The position numbers and the translations under genes were made by a program. From contig JAQGNU010000089.1 of assembly GCA_028291645.1 (NCBI GenBank), positions 24,740-88,739 of the forward strand: a stretch of DNA of 64,000 nt, given 5' to 3'. Shown here piece by piece: positions 1 through 8,885 of this stretch. This stretch comes from Nevskia sp. (GTDB lineage Bacteria; Pseudomonadota; Gammaproteobacteria; Nevskiales; Nevskiaceae). Positions within the stretch are counted from its first letter, which is position 1, and every line of letters starts with the position of its first letter. The notes beneath the pieces are model-generated. The model saw only the letters and a list, made by a program, of their open reading frames with translations. It was not told where the DNA came from and searched no databases.

Positions 1-122
1 AGGGTCACGACCTGCTGTATTACGAAAATATCGAGGGCGGCCACGGCGGTGCGGCCAATAACAAGCAGCAGGCTTACATGAGCGCGCTGGCCTTCACGTT
101 CTTGTGGAAACAGTTGCGCTAA
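1..122 (+). CDS. Prolyl oligopeptidase family protein, C-terminal end (partial)
   Basis: The gene enters from the left edge, and only the last 39 codons (reading from base 3) are present before a TAA stop. The visible peptide contains Y-Y-E-N-I-E-G-G-H-G-G-A-A-N. This matches the C-terminal segment of S9A prolyl oligopeptidases, where the His of the G-G-H-G stretch is the catalytic triad histidine, and it ends in the usual helix followed by F-L-W-K-Q-L. The family cleaves short peptides after proline in the cytoplasm or periplasm. The rest of the protein lies outside the window, so signal peptide and length cannot be judged. Confidence 0.75.
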   Translation, partial: GHDLLYYENIEGGHGGAANNKQQAYMSALAFTFLWKQLR

Positions 123-257
123 GCCTTCCCAAGAGGGTGCTTACCGCATCGGAACAGGCGCAGGTTGCAAACAGCAGGGCACCGTCGAAGTTCGCTCTAT
201 ACTCTCCCACGCAGCTTCATAAAAAAGTCATAGAAGCACAGTGCGAGGAGAGGGACG

Positions 258-2222
258 ATGCGAGGACTACGTACCGGCGCGGCCGGAATGTTGGCGCTGT
301 TGCTGGTGGCCTGCGGCAGTTCCTCATCGGCGGATGGAAACGTCTTCGATAAACCGACCGGCGTCTGCGCCAGCCCGACGCCGGCTGGCGCGGTCGATCA
401 GACCATCACCGAAAACATTCCTTCGGATTTCGATCCGACGGCGAATCCGGCGCCGACCACGACGATCGCGTTCAGCGTGCTGCTGCCCAAGCGCTGCCCC
501 GGCGATGTGTTCCCGCTGGTGCTGCAAAGCCATGGCTACGGCGGCAATCGGCTGAAGACCTTGGCGCCGGACGGCACGCTGCATCCGCAAGATCCGCATT
601 TCGATTCGATCGACGAACTGGTGCAGGCGCTGCCGTATCACGGCTATGTCGTCATCAGCTACGACGAGCGCGGTCATGGCGATTCGACCAATGCCAATGC
701 GCGCATCATCGATCCGCGGGCCGAGGTGCAGGATGCGATCCACATTCTCGACTGGGCGTACGACAACGCGGCGACTTACAACATCCAGACGCTGCCGCAT
801 TCAGGCATCGACAAAGACCTCGACGTCGGCACCATCGGCTACAGCTACGGCGGCGGTTTCGAGATGCCGCTGGCGGCGCTCGATGCGCGCATCAAGACGA
901 TCGTGCCGAACGGCACCTGGAACGATCTGCTGTACAGCCTGCTGCCGGGCGATGCGGTGAAGCTGTCGTTCGATGGACTGCTGTGCCTGCTGGCGACGAC
1001 TGCGTCCACTTCCGCGCCGATTCCGCTCGGCGTGCACAACACGCCGCTGGTGGCGACGCTGTGCAATACCGTCGGCGTGCAGAGTCTGCTGCTCGCATCG
1101 ACGATCCGCACGCGTACCGATCTGGTCAATGCCATGGCGCGGCCGACGGCGATCCCGCGCAGCGTCGCCGCAAGCGAACTCGATCCGTTCTTCTTCACGC
1201 ATAGTGCGGCGTATTTCGAGCAGCAGGAAAAAGCCGGACAGCCCTGGGGTTTCGGCGAGTCGGCAGCCAAGCTGCGCAAAGTGCCGGCGCTGTTCCTGCA
1301 GGGCAATCGCGACACGCTGTTCAATCTCAACGACGCCTACTTCAACTACAGCTATTTCAGCGGCACCGGTGCGGACGTGCGCATGCTGACTACCGAAGGC
1401 GGCCATATGAATCCGCTCGCCGCGCAGTTGCAGGGGCCGGCCAATTGCGGTTCGGTGCAGGGCGTCAGCGCGATCCTCGCGTGGTTCGACGACAAGCTCA
1501 AAAGCAAAGGCTCGTCGATCGTCGATGCGATTCCGAAAGTCTGCATCTCGGTGGCGGATACGCCGGCGGTGTCGATCGTCTCGACCACCTACACCGGCAC
1601 CGATGTCGGCGTTGCGCTGAACGACTATCCGATCGGTTCGCTCAGCGGCAGCGGCGCGGTGCCGACGTCGATGCCGACGCTCAGCGCCAATGTGCCGCTC
1701 GGTACGATCAACCCGGTGTTCGTGCCGGTGACGACGATTGCCGGCGACAATGAAGTGATTGCCGGTTCGCCGCGCATCAGCAAGCTCACGGTGACGCAGG
1801 GCCAGCCTGCGATCCAGACCGCGGTGGCTTACGTCGGCGTCGGCATCCAGCGCGGCAACTCGACCTTTCTGGTCGACGACGAAGTCACCGGCTTCGTCGC
1901 CGGCGATCACAGCAACAATCGCAGCACCAACGACACGGCAGTGCTGCTGCCGGGTATCGGCGAGCAATTGCAGAAAGGCGATGTCGTCGGCCTGCTGTTC
2001 TATCCGCAGCACGTGCAGTACGCGGCGATCGTCAGCGCCAACCTGGTGCCGGGTGCGATCAGCGTGATCGACTACGCGCTCGGCGTCAGCATTCCGCCGA
2101 TCACCTCCGCGTTGAATCTTTCGGCACTGGCGCTGCCGAATCCGTACTCGGTGACGATCACCGATCTGCAACTGCCGATTTTCGTGCCGGGGCAATATGC
2201 AGGCAGTCGCTTGCTGAAGTGA
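258..2222 (+). CDS. Secreted alpha/beta-hydrolase lipoprotein (S15/CocE-like peptidase or esterase)
   Basis: A 654-aa protein with a lipoprotein signal: a short basic start, a hydrophobic run and the lipobox L-V-A-C with Cys19. It is therefore probably anchored in the outer membrane or exported. The fold is an alpha/beta hydrolase. It shows D-E-R-G-H-G-D-S after a beta strand, the nucleophile elbow G-Y-S-Y-G (Ser196), Asp352 in Q-G-N-R-D-T and His383 in G-G-H-M, a plausible triad in the right order. The arrangement resembles the Xaa-Pro dipeptidyl-peptidase (S15)/CocE group. The last ~200 residues look beta-rich, as in the jelly-roll domain of that group. A GAGGAG ribosome site lies 8 bases before the chosen ATG. 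It follows the prolyl oligopeptidase gene, so peptide degradation is a reasonable guess. The substrate is unknown. Confidence 0.7.
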   Translation: MRGLRTGAAGMLALLLVACGSSSSADGNVFDKPTGVCASPTPAGAVDQTITENIPSDFDPTANPAPTTTIAFSVLLPKRCPGDVFPLVLQSHGYGGNRLKTLAPDGTLHPQDPHFDSIDELVQALPYHGYVVISYDERGHGDSTNANARIIDPRAEVQDAIHILDWAYDNAATYNIQTLPHSGIDKDLDVGTIGYSYGGGFEMPLAALDARIKTIVPNGTWNDLLYSLLPGDAVKLSFDGLLCLLATTASTSAPIPLGVHNTPLVATLCNTVGVQSLLLASTIRTRTDLVNAMARPTAIPRSVAASELDPFFFTHSAAYFEQQEKAGQPWGFGESAAKLRKVPALFLQGNRDTLFNLNDAYFNYSYFSGTGADVRMLTTEGGHMNPLAAQLQGPANCGSVQGVSAILAWFDDKLKSKGSSIVDAIPKVCISVADTPAVSIVSTTYTGTDVGVALNDYPIGSLSGSGAVPTSMPTLSANVPLGTINPVFVPVTTIAGDNEVIAGSPRISKLTVTQGQPAIQTAVAYVGVGIQRGNSTFLVDDEVTGFVAGDHSNNRSTNDTAVLLPGIGEQLQKGDVVGLLFYPQHVQYAAIVSANLVPGAISVIDYALGVSIPPITSALNLSALALPNPYSVTITDLQLPIFVPGQYAGSRLLK

Positions 2223-2271
2223 GCTTGGCCGGATTGTCGCGGCGCGAATGCCTTGCGGATGATCCGTTTGC

Positions 2272-2304
2272 AGACCACGGCGCGTGCAATGCGCGCCGTG
2301 GTCT
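2272..2304. terminator. Perfect 13-bp hairpin after the hydrolase gene
   Basis: Arms 2272-2284 and 2292-2304 are exact reverse complements around a 7-base loop. The hairpin lies 50 bases after the hydrolase stop. There is no U-tract, so it may be a weak or Rho-assisted terminator or an mRNA-stabilising hairpin. The rest of the 372-base gap up to 2594 shows no gene. Confidence 0.5.
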
Positions 2305-2594
2305 TCGGCACATCTGCAGACCCTGCTGCAGCGCGTAAAGAAGCGTAAAAGCGCTGCGATTCCGCGGCACTAGCGGCTTCATTCAGGTGTCATTCATCTG
2401 CCTGGATCGAAGCTCACGTCAGCGGTGTGATGCGGTGACTGCAATGGAGCGGCGTCGATGAAGCGCGCGGACTTTCTGAACACGAGCTTACCAACGGGCC
2501 TTGCCGATGTCGGTACGCTGCGGCTGGCTCGTCTTCAGATCAATCCGCCGCTGCGTTGCGGCATTGCGAATCTTTCCAGCGTGAGCAGGCAGCC

Positions 2595-3317
2595 ATGAAA
2601 CATCTCTCGATCATTCCAGCGGCCGGTGTGTTGATCGGCGCGCTGATGTTGCTGGCGCCGCTCGCGGCCGCGGCGCATACGCGGGTGGGTGTTGGCATCG
2701 GCATCGGCGTACCGGGGCCTTACTACGGATCGCCCGGTTATTACTATCCGCCGCCGGCGTATTACTACGGTCCGAGCTACTACTACCCGCCGCCGGAAGT
2801 GAGGTATGAAGCGCCGCCGGTCATCGTGCAGCAGGCGCCCGCCGCATTCTGGTACTACTGCCCGCCGGCGCGCGCTTACTTTCCGTACGTGAAGGAATGC
2901 CCGAGCGGCTGGCAGGCGGTGGCGGCGCAGCAGCAGCCGGCGTCGACCCATCTGCAAGCGGCGCCGGCACCGGCGGGCCGCGTGACCTACCGCCTCGGCG
3001 ACGTGCTGTTCGCGACCGGCCAGTCCGAACTGCAGGCCGGCGCGATGGGCACGCTCGATTCGCTGCTGGCATCGATCAACAAAGAGCCGAATCGCCGCAT
3101 CGTCATTGAAGGGCACACCGACGCCACTGGCCGCGGTGCCGATAACCTCGGCCTGTCGCAACGCCGTGCCGATGCGGTGAAGCAGTACCTGGTCGCGCAT
3201 GGCGTGCCGCCGAACCGCATCACCGCGGTCGGCAGAGGCGAGGCCGGTCCGATCGCCAGCAATGCGACGGTCGACGGGCGGCAGCAGAATCGCCGCGTCG
3301 ACATCATCGTCAGTTAA
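2595..3317 (+). CDS. OmpA-family outer-membrane protein with a Cys-containing N-terminal motif
   Basis: A 240-aa protein with a Sec signal peptide (M-K-H-L start, hydrophobic core, cleavage near A-A-A-H). Next comes a Pro/Tyr-rich segment with repeated Y-Y-Y/P-P-P, a short two-cysteine motif (W-Y-Y-C ... Y-F-P-Y-V ... C ... W-Q, about residues 80-102), and a C-terminal OmpA-like peptidoglycan-binding domain (about residues 125-240). That domain has the hallmark G-H-T-D and the N-x2-L-S-x2-R-A helix, ending in R-R-V-D-I. It probably tethers the outer membrane to peptidoglycan. The start was placed at 2595 rather than an upstream in-frame ATG at 2556 because the signal peptide begins there. It is the first of three closely spaced envelope genes (9-base gap to the next). 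Confidence 0.8.
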   Translation: MKHLSIIPAAGVLIGALMLLAPLAAAAHTRVGVGIGIGVPGPYYGSPGYYYPPPAYYYGPSYYYPPPEVRYEAPPVIVQQAPAAFWYYCPPARAYFPYVKECPSGWQAVAAQQQPASTHLQAAPAPAGRVTYRLGDVLFATGQSELQAGAMGTLDSLLASINKEPNRRIVIEGHTDATGRGADNLGLSQRRADAVKQYLVAHGVPPNRITAVGRGEAGPIASNATVDGRQQNRRVDIIVS

Positions 3318-3326
3318 CGAGGCGAC

Positions 3327-3944
3327 ATGCCCATCCATTCGCAATTCAATTTGAAGAAAGTGCTGCTCGTAGCGACTGCGGCTGCGCTGCTTGCGGTTCC
3401 GCTCAGCAGCTTTGCGCAGCGGCATGGTCCTGGTGGCGGTGGTTATCACGGCGGTGGCGGCTATCACGGCGGCGGTTACTACGGACGTCCCGGCTGGGGC
3501 GGCCACTATCCCGGTCCGGGTGGCTGGCATGGCGGCTACTGGTACCACGGCGGCTACGGTGGCTACGGCGGACGTGTCGGCTGGTGGTGGGTCGGCGGCA
3601 ATAACTGGTATCTGTATCCGGCGCCGATCTACCCGTATCCCGACTATGCGCAGCCGCCGGCGACGGTGCTGCCGTCGCCCGCAGCGCCGCCGCAGGGCGC
3701 CGCGGCACCGCAATACTGGTACTGGTGCAGCGCGCCCGAGGGTTACTACCCTTACGTCAATCAATGCAGCGTCGCCTGGCAGCCCGAAGTCGCGAGTGCG
3801 CCCGATCAGCAGGATGAAGCAGCCGATGATGCAGAGTCGGATGCAGAGTCGGATGATGCGCCGCCCGCGCCTGATCAAGCGGGCGCACCGCTACAGCCGA
3901 TGCCGCCGCCGCGATCCTCCGTCCCCATCGCACCGCCACCTTGA
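3327..3944 (+). CDS. Secreted Gly/Tyr/Pro-rich protein with the same Cys motif as its neighbour
   Basis: A 205-aa protein with a signal peptide ending around S-F-A-Q. It is followed by a glycine/histidine/tyrosine-rich stretch (G-G-G-Y-H-G repeats, about residues 30-90), a proline-rich stretch, then W-Y-W-C ... Y-Y-P-Y-V ... C ... W-Q. This last part has the same spacing as in the preceding OmpA-like protein. The tail is acidic (D/E-rich with two D-A-E-S-D copies) and Pro-rich. No catalytic domain is visible. It starts 9 bases after the OmpA-like gene and is probably co-transcribed. A surface or periplasmic structural role is inferred from composition only. Confidence 0.6.
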   Translation: MPIHSQFNLKKVLLVATAAALLAVPLSSFAQRHGPGGGGYHGGGGYHGGGYYGRPGWGGHYPGPGGWHGGYWYHGGYGGYGGRVGWWWVGGNNWYLYPAPIYPYPDYAQPPATVLPSPAAPPQGAAAPQYWYWCSAPEGYYPYVNQCSVAWQPEVASAPDQQDEAADDAESDAESDDAPPAPDQAGAPLQPMPPPRSSVPIAPPP

Positions 3945-3976
3945 ACACGCACCTCGTCGTCTATCGGAGTTTTGAG

Positions 3977-4468
3977 ATGAATCGCCCCCTGTTGATCTGC
4001 TGCAGCCTTGCCGCTGCGGGACTGCTGTCCGCTTGTGTCGAGATGCCGTACGAGCCGACCGTTGCGGTGATGCCGGCGCCGTACAAACCGTTCGAAGTGT
4101 TCCAGGCCGAAGACCAGATGTGCCGCGGCTATGCGCAGCAGCAGATCGGCGGACAGCAGGCGGGTGCCGCCGCCAACAACGACACCGCGACCGGTGCAGT
4201 CGCCGGTGCGGCGATCGGTGCGGCGTCCGGTGCGGCGATCGGCCAGTCCGGTGCCGCGGCTGGCGTCGGCGCGGGGATCGGATTACTGGCCGGTGCCGCG
4301 GTCGGCAACGACTACGGCAATCGTTCGGCCGGCTATCTGCAGTACCGCTACAACCTGACCTACCAGCAGTGCATGTATTCGAAAGGCAACCAGGTGCCGA
4401 ACTTCGCGCCGCCAGCGTCGATGTCGCCACCGCCGCGCTATCAGCAGCAACCGCGCGCGCCGGGCTAA
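3977..4468 (+). CDS. Glycine-zipper lipoprotein
   Basis: A 163-aa protein. The start at 3977 is favoured over an in-frame ATG at 3941 because GGAG sits 7 bases upstream and a lipoprotein signal follows directly (L-L-S-A-C, Cys20). The central part (about residues 70-115) is a run of A-G-A-A-I-G repeats, typical of glycine-zipper (YMGG/OmpA-like zipper) envelope proteins. The C-terminus has Y-x2-C-M-Y-x-K-G-N, a pattern common in these lipoproteins. It is the third gene of the envelope cluster beginning at 2595. Its exact function is not known. Confidence 0.65.
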   Translation: MNRPLLICCSLAAAGLLSACVEMPYEPTVAVMPAPYKPFEVFQAEDQMCRGYAQQQIGGQQAGAAANNDTATGAVAGAAIGAASGAAIGQSGAAAGVGAGIGLLAGAAVGNDYGNRSAGYLQYRYNLTYQQCMYSKGNQVPNFAPPASMSPPPRYQQQPRAPG

Positions 4469-4496
4469 AAAAGCATTCGTCTCTTGGTCGCGGCAG

Positions 4497-4520
4497 TCGG
4501 CCGAGGTAGCCCTCGGCCGA
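4497..4520. terminator. 10-bp GC-rich hairpin after the envelope cluster
   Basis: Arms 4497-4506 and 4511-4520 are perfect reverse complements with a 4-base loop, located 29 bases after the lipoprotein stop. No U-tract follows, so it is a candidate terminator only. Confidence 0.4.
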
Positions 4521-4570
4521 ACGTGCAGGCGTTGCGGCATCGATCAGATAAAAAAACCTAGAATCGTGCA

Positions 4571-5332
4571 ATGAACCTGCAAGGCAAAGTCGTCGTCGTT
4601 ACCGGTGCGGGCCAGGGCATCGGCCGCGCAATCGCCGTTTCGCTGGCCGCGTCCGGCGCGCAGCTCGCACTGATTGATCTGAACGCTGAAGCGCTCGAAA
4701 CCTCATGCCGTGCTTGCATGGAACACGGCGTGCGGGCGCAGGCATATCTCGCCAACGTTGCCGATGAAGCAGCGGTGCAGCAGGCTTTCACCGACATCGA
4801 GCGCGATTTCGGCCGGCTCGATGGCCTGGTCAACAACGCTGGCATCCTGCGCGATGCACTGCTGGTGAAAGTCAAGGACGGCGCCGTCGTCGGCGCGATG
4901 AGCCTGCAGCAATGGCAGGCGGTGATCGACGTCGATCTGACCGGCGTGTTCCTGTGCGGACGCGAAGCGGCGTCGCGCATGGTGCGGCTCGGCAATGGCG
5001 GCGTCATCGTCAACCTGTCCAGCGTGTCGCGCCACGGCAACCCCGGCCAGTCGAACTACAGCGCGGCCAAGGCCGGCGTCGCCGCGATGAGCGTGGTGTG
5101 GGCGAAAGAACTGGGACGCTACGGCATCCGCGCCGGCAGCGTCGCGCCGGGCTTCACCCGCACCGAAATCCTGTCGGGCATGAAGCCGGACGTTCTGCAG
5201 AAAGTGCTGGCGCCGGTGCCGTTGAAGCGACTCGGCGAAGTCGAGGAAATCGCGCAGGCGGTGCACTTCATCTTCGACAACGACTTCTTCACCGGACGCT
5301 GCATCGACATCGATGGCGGCTTGAGTCTCTAA
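4571..5332 (+). CDS. FabG-like short-chain dehydrogenase/reductase
   Basis: A 253-aa classical SDR of standard length. It has the cofactor motif T-G-x3-G-I-G near residue 12, N-N-A-G around residue 90, the catalytic Ser in N-L-S-S-V-S, Tyr and Lys in N-Y-S-A-A-K, and the closing D-G-G-L-S-L typical of FabG-type 3-oxoacyl-ACP reductases. An Asp after the second beta strand (L-I-D-L-N) suggests NAD(H) rather than NADP(H), a family rule rather than proof. No fatty-acid synthesis genes flank it, so the substrate is open. A large palindromic element begins at its stop codon. Confidence 0.8.
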   Translation: MNLQGKVVVVTGAGQGIGRAIAVSLAASGAQLALIDLNAEALETSCRACMEHGVRAQAYLANVADEAAVQQAFTDIERDFGRLDGLVNNAGILRDALLVKVKDGAVVGAMSLQQWQAVIDVDLTGVFLCGREAASRMVRLGNGGVIVNLSSVSRHGNPGQSNYSAAKAGVAAMSVVWAKELGRYGIRAGSVAPGFTRTEILSGMKPDVLQKVLAPVPLKRLGEVEEIAQAVHFIFDNDFFTGRCIDIDGGLSL

Positions 5333-5596
5333 GAGCTCATAACAAAATGAATCACGCCTGCGTTGTTTCCAAAATTGTGCGGGGCAAGGCGCGAGCCGCG
5401 GAGCATAGTCGTTCTATGGTCAAGGCTCGCAACGCAGCACCGTGCAATTTTGGAAACAACCCGAAGGGACGGGGCCATTTTTGCGCATTGCGGCGTCTCT
5501 CGTCGCGCCCATGGAACAACCATGCGCGCTCCTCGTTTCTTGCACTGCGCAAAAATGACCTCCGTCGCAGGTGCGATTCATTTTGTTATGAGCTCT
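5332..5596. repeat. 265-bp nested inverted-repeat element (MITE-like or structured RNA)
   Basis: The element is a set of palindromes inside a palindrome. The outer 22-bp arms 5332-5353 and 5575-5596 are perfect complements, continued by a 6-bp stem (5357-5362 with 5566-5571). Inside lie two hairpins. The first pairs 5362-5377 with 5445-5460 (16 bp, perfect) and contains 5391-5397 with 5424-5430 and 5404-5408 with 5414-5418. The second pairs 5473-5492 with 5541-5560 (18 of 20) and is capped by 5505-5514 with 5520-5529. The outer left arm starts on the last base of the upstream stop codon. No credible coding region lies inside. It looks like a miniature inverted-repeat element or a multi-branched RNA. 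The remainder of the gap to 5738 holds nothing else I can identify. Confidence 0.75.
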
Positions 5597-5738
5597 AAGG
5601 CTTTGCGGTGCCTACTGGAAATCGGCGCGTCAAATCGGTAGCGTGAGCACAGCGGTCCGGCATTAGCCGTCGCCGGGGAAAGTGAAGGAAACGTTGCAGA
5701 AACCTCACAAGAATTAAAACAGACAAGGGCCGGTTTGC

Positions 5739-8708
5739 ATGCGATCACTATTGGCACTGCTGCGCCGCTTCCGGATCAGCCTCGCGGTCATCACTGCGCT
5801 GTTGCTGATCTACGCACTGCTCGGCTTCCTGCTGGTGCCGCATTTGGCGCGCTCGGCGATTCAGCAGCAGCTCGCCATCGACGGCCGCCAGCTCACGATC
5901 GGCAAATTCCGTTTCAATCCGTTCAGTCTCGAAGCCAACATCGAAGCCTTTGCGTTGAACGACGACAAGGCTGCACCGATCGTCGCATTCAAATCGCTGA
6001 AGGTGAACGTCGGCGTTTTCGCGTCGATCTGGCGGCGCGGTCTGGTGCTGCAGGAAGTCAATCTCAACGGGCCTTACGTCTCGCTGGTGCATGAGGTCGA
6101 TGGCTCGATCAATCTGATCAAGCTGGTGCCGCCGTCGAAGGCGCCGCCGCAGCCGCAGACCGCGCCCAGCGCGCCACCGCGCATCCGTATCACCACGCTG
6201 GTGGTCGACGATGGCAAGGTCGACATCAAGGATCTGGCGCGGCCGCAGCCGTTCGCGACCCGCTTGAGCCCGATCCGTTTCAGCCTGAAGGATTTCCGCA
6301 CCGAACTCGGCCACGACAACGCCTATCAGTTCAGCGGCACCGCGCTGAGCGGCGAACACATCGACTGGTCCGGCGGATTCACCGTGCAGCCGCTCGGTTC
6401 GACGGGTCAATTCGCGCTGAAGAATCTGCAGGCCAAGACCATCGATGCCTATCTGCAGACCCAGCTGCCGATGCGGCTGGTGTCCGGCGTCGGCGAGTTG
6501 AACGGCAGCTACAAGCTGAGCTTCGATCCGGCACTGGCGCTGGATGTCGCGCTGCCGGCGCTGACGGTGCGCGACTTCGCCGTTGCCGAACGCGGCGCCA
6601 GCAGTGGCGAGCCGCCATTGGCGATTGCCGAGTTAGGCGTGCAGGGCGTGGCGCTGTCGCTGGCGCAGCGCACGGTCACGGTCAAGAACGTCGATATCAA
6701 GGGCGCGCACGTCAATGCGCAGCGCGACAAGGACGGCAGTCTGAGCCTGATGCGGCTGCTGTCTGCGCCGAACAGCAAAGCGAAGTCGCCGCCACCACCG
6801 GTGCAGGTCGCAGCACCCGCAGCGGCGGCGTCGCCACCGGCGACGAAGGAAGCCGCCTGGCGTATCGGTGTCGACAGCATCAAGCTCGATGCCGCCTCGA
6901 TCGCGCTGGACGATCGCGCGGTGACGCCGGCCACGCACTTCGTGTTGAACCCGATCAACCTCAGCGTTGGCGGCTACAGCAGCGACACCGACGCCAAACT
7001 GAAGATCGAGGCCGATCTCAAGCTCGAACAGGGCGGCCAGCTGGGCGTCAACGGCGATCTGCAACTGCAGCCGCTGAGCAGTGCGATGACGGTGACGCTG
7101 CAAGGCTTCGAACTACCGCTGCTGCAGCCTTACCTGACGCCACTGACCGGCCTGACGCTGAAGTCCGGCAAGTTCGGCGGCAAGGGGCAGCTGCATTACC
7201 TCGCCAAGCCGAACGCGCCGATGCAATTGAGCTTCGCTGGCGACGTCAACATTGCCGACTTCGTCGGCAAGGATCAGGCGCAGCAGGATTTCATCAAGTG
7301 GCGCCAGCTCGATGTCGTCGGCATCGACTACCAGCAGACGCCGCAGAAGCTTGCGATCGATCGCATCGCGCTGAGCGTGCCGTATGCGCGCGTCGTCATC
7401 GAGCAGGATCGCTCGCTGAACGTGTCGCACGTGATCAATCCCAAAGGCGATGCGGCGGCGGCACCGATGCCTGCAGCGCCGTCGCCGGCCAATCCGACTA
7501 GTAAGGGCAAGCCGCAGCCGAAAGCCGCTACTGTTGCTGTAGCGGCGAAACCGATGGCGATGCGCATCAACACGATCAGCATCGACAAGGGCAGCGCGAA
7601 TTTCGCCGACCGCTCGATCGAGCCGCAGTTCGCCACCGCGATCGTCGGCCTGGTCGGCAAGATCACCGGACTGTCGACCGACCCGGCCTCGCGCGCCAAG
7701 CTGCGTATCGCCGGCAGCGTCGACAAATATGCGCCGGTGCTGATCAGCGGCGAGATCAATCCGCTGGCGGCGACCAAGTATGCGGATGTGAGCTTGAGCT
7801 TCCGCAACATGGATCTGACCACGTTCAATCCCTACTCGGGCCGCTTTGCCGGCTACAACATCGTCAAGGGCAAGCTCACCACCGAGCTGAAGTACAAGAT
7901 CCAGGATCGCAAGCTCGACGCGCAGCACCACGTCATCGTCGATCAGCTCGAATTCGGCGAGGCCACCGGCTCGAAGCAGGCGGTGCCGCTGCCGGTGCGA
8001 CTGGCGGTGTCGCTGCTGAAGGATCGCCACGGCGTGATCGACATCGAATTGCCGGTCAGCGGCAGCCTCGACGATCCGACCTTCAGCGTCGCTCCGATCA
8101 TCTGGAAAGTGTTCGTCAACCTGCTGACCAAGGTGGTGACTGCGCCGTTCGCGGCGATCGGCCGGCTGTTCGGCGGCGGCGATGAACTCTCATACGTGGA
8201 TTTCGCCGCGGGCTCCGCGAGCCTGAGCGAAAGCGAGGCCGGCAAGCTCGGCAAGCTGGCGTCGGCACTGGTCGAGCGTCCGCAGCTGCGGCTCGACGTG
8301 CCGCTGGCGGTGGCCGAAGCGCAGGACCGCAAAGCGCTGGCGCAGGCGGCGCTGGATAAGTTGTTGCCGCCGGCGCAGCTGAACGCCACCGCGAAGGATC
8401 GTCTGAAAGCGCTCGAACGCGTGCATCGCGATCTGCTGAAGAAGTCGCCGAGCTATCCGGATGCGACTTCCGACAATAAGGATGAAGTGATCAAGAGCCG
8501 CACCGAATTCGTCCAGGCCGCTTTGATCGAACGTCTCGCGCCGGACGCGGCGGCCCTGCAGGCACTCGGCAAGGAACGCGCGCAGGCGGTGCAGGCGGCG
8601 ATACTCGGCAACAGCGGCGTCAGCGCCGAGCGCATCTTTGTTGTCGCCGGCAGTGATTCGGCCGCGACCGATTCCGGCGCTGTGCGCATGGCCTTGAAGC
8701 TGGAATGA
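5739..8708 (+). CDS. DUF748/AsmA-like inner-membrane-anchored periplasmic protein
   Basis: A 989-aa protein with one N-terminal membrane segment (about residues 10-33). A long periplasmic region follows, with the DUF748-type pattern near the start (L-V-P-H-L-A ... I-G-x-F-x-F-N-P-F). Repeated I-D-x-I-x-L-D and related beta-strand units recur throughout, together with two Pro/Ala-rich linkers (about 135-150 and 350-370). This is the layout of AsmA-like bridge proteins, which handle lipids or envelope homeostasis. The C-terminal ~170 residues (D-x-A-x-G-S-x2-L-S and later V-V-A-G-S-D-S) resemble a degenerate OmpA-like segment. AAGG precedes the ATG at a suitable distance. It is single in context, and its precise role is unknown. 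Confidence 0.75.
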   Translation: MRSLLALLRRFRISLAVITALLLIYALLGFLLVPHLARSAIQQQLAIDGRQLTIGKFRFNPFSLEANIEAFALNDDKAAPIVAFKSLKVNVGVFASIWRRGLVLQEVNLNGPYVSLVHEVDGSINLIKLVPPSKAPPQPQTAPSAPPRIRITTLVVDDGKVDIKDLARPQPFATRLSPIRFSLKDFRTELGHDNAYQFSGTALSGEHIDWSGGFTVQPLGSTGQFALKNLQAKTIDAYLQTQLPMRLVSGVGELNGSYKLSFDPALALDVALPALTVRDFAVAERGASSGEPPLAIAELGVQGVALSLAQRTVTVKNVDIKGAHVNAQRDKDGSLSLMRLLSAPNSKAKSPPPPVQVAAPAAAASPPATKEAAWRIGVDSIKLDAASIALDDRAVTPATHFVLNPINLSVGGYSSDTDAKLKIEADLKLEQGGQLGVNGDLQLQPLSSAMTVTLQGFELPLLQPYLTPLTGLTLKSGKFGGKGQLHYLAKPNAPMQLSFAGDVNIADFVGKDQAQQDFIKWRQLDVVGIDYQQTPQKLAIDRIALSVPYARVVIEQDRSLNVSHVINPKGDAAAAPMPAAPSPANPTSKGKPQPKAATVAVAAKPMAMRINTISIDKGSANFADRSIEPQFATAIVGLVGKITGLSTDPASRAKLRIAGSVDKYAPVLISGEINPLAATKYADVSLSFRNMDLTTFNPYSGRFAGYNIVKGKLTTELKYKIQDRKLDAQHHVIVDQLEFGEATGSKQAVPLPVRLAVSLLKDRHGVIDIELPVSGSLDDPTFSVAPIIWKVFVNLLTKVVTAPFAAIGRLFGGGDELSYVDFAAGSASLSESEAGKLGKLASALVERPQLRLDVPLAVAEAQDRKALAQAALDKLLPPAQLNATAKDRLKALERVHRDLLKKSPSYPDATSDNKDEVIKSRTEFVQAALIERLAPDAAALQALGKERAQAVQAAILGNSGVSAERIFVVAGSDSAATDSGAVRMALKLE

Positions 8709-8885
8709 GCGCAGCGCGTTGCGCCGACTAACGGCAATGAGGTTCGTCGAAACGGCAAGCTTATGCTACTGATATTTCTGACATCGCCAAATCAAATATC
8801 TGATATGAAAATCTGTCGAAGGCTCAAGTAAAGCTGGGCTTGTTGTTTCCAACGGTTTGAGGAAGCGAACCGTTGCCAAGGGCAA

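Noticed and set aside
801-2195. 464-codon minus-strand frame opposite the hydrolase lipoprotein
   Set aside because: Its His/Arg/Asp-rich composition is the usual antisense shadow of a high-GC gene.
5329-5641. Several 60-90 codon frames in the gap after the SDR gene
   Set aside because: They run through the nested palindromes, and their translations mirror the repeats; none has protein features.
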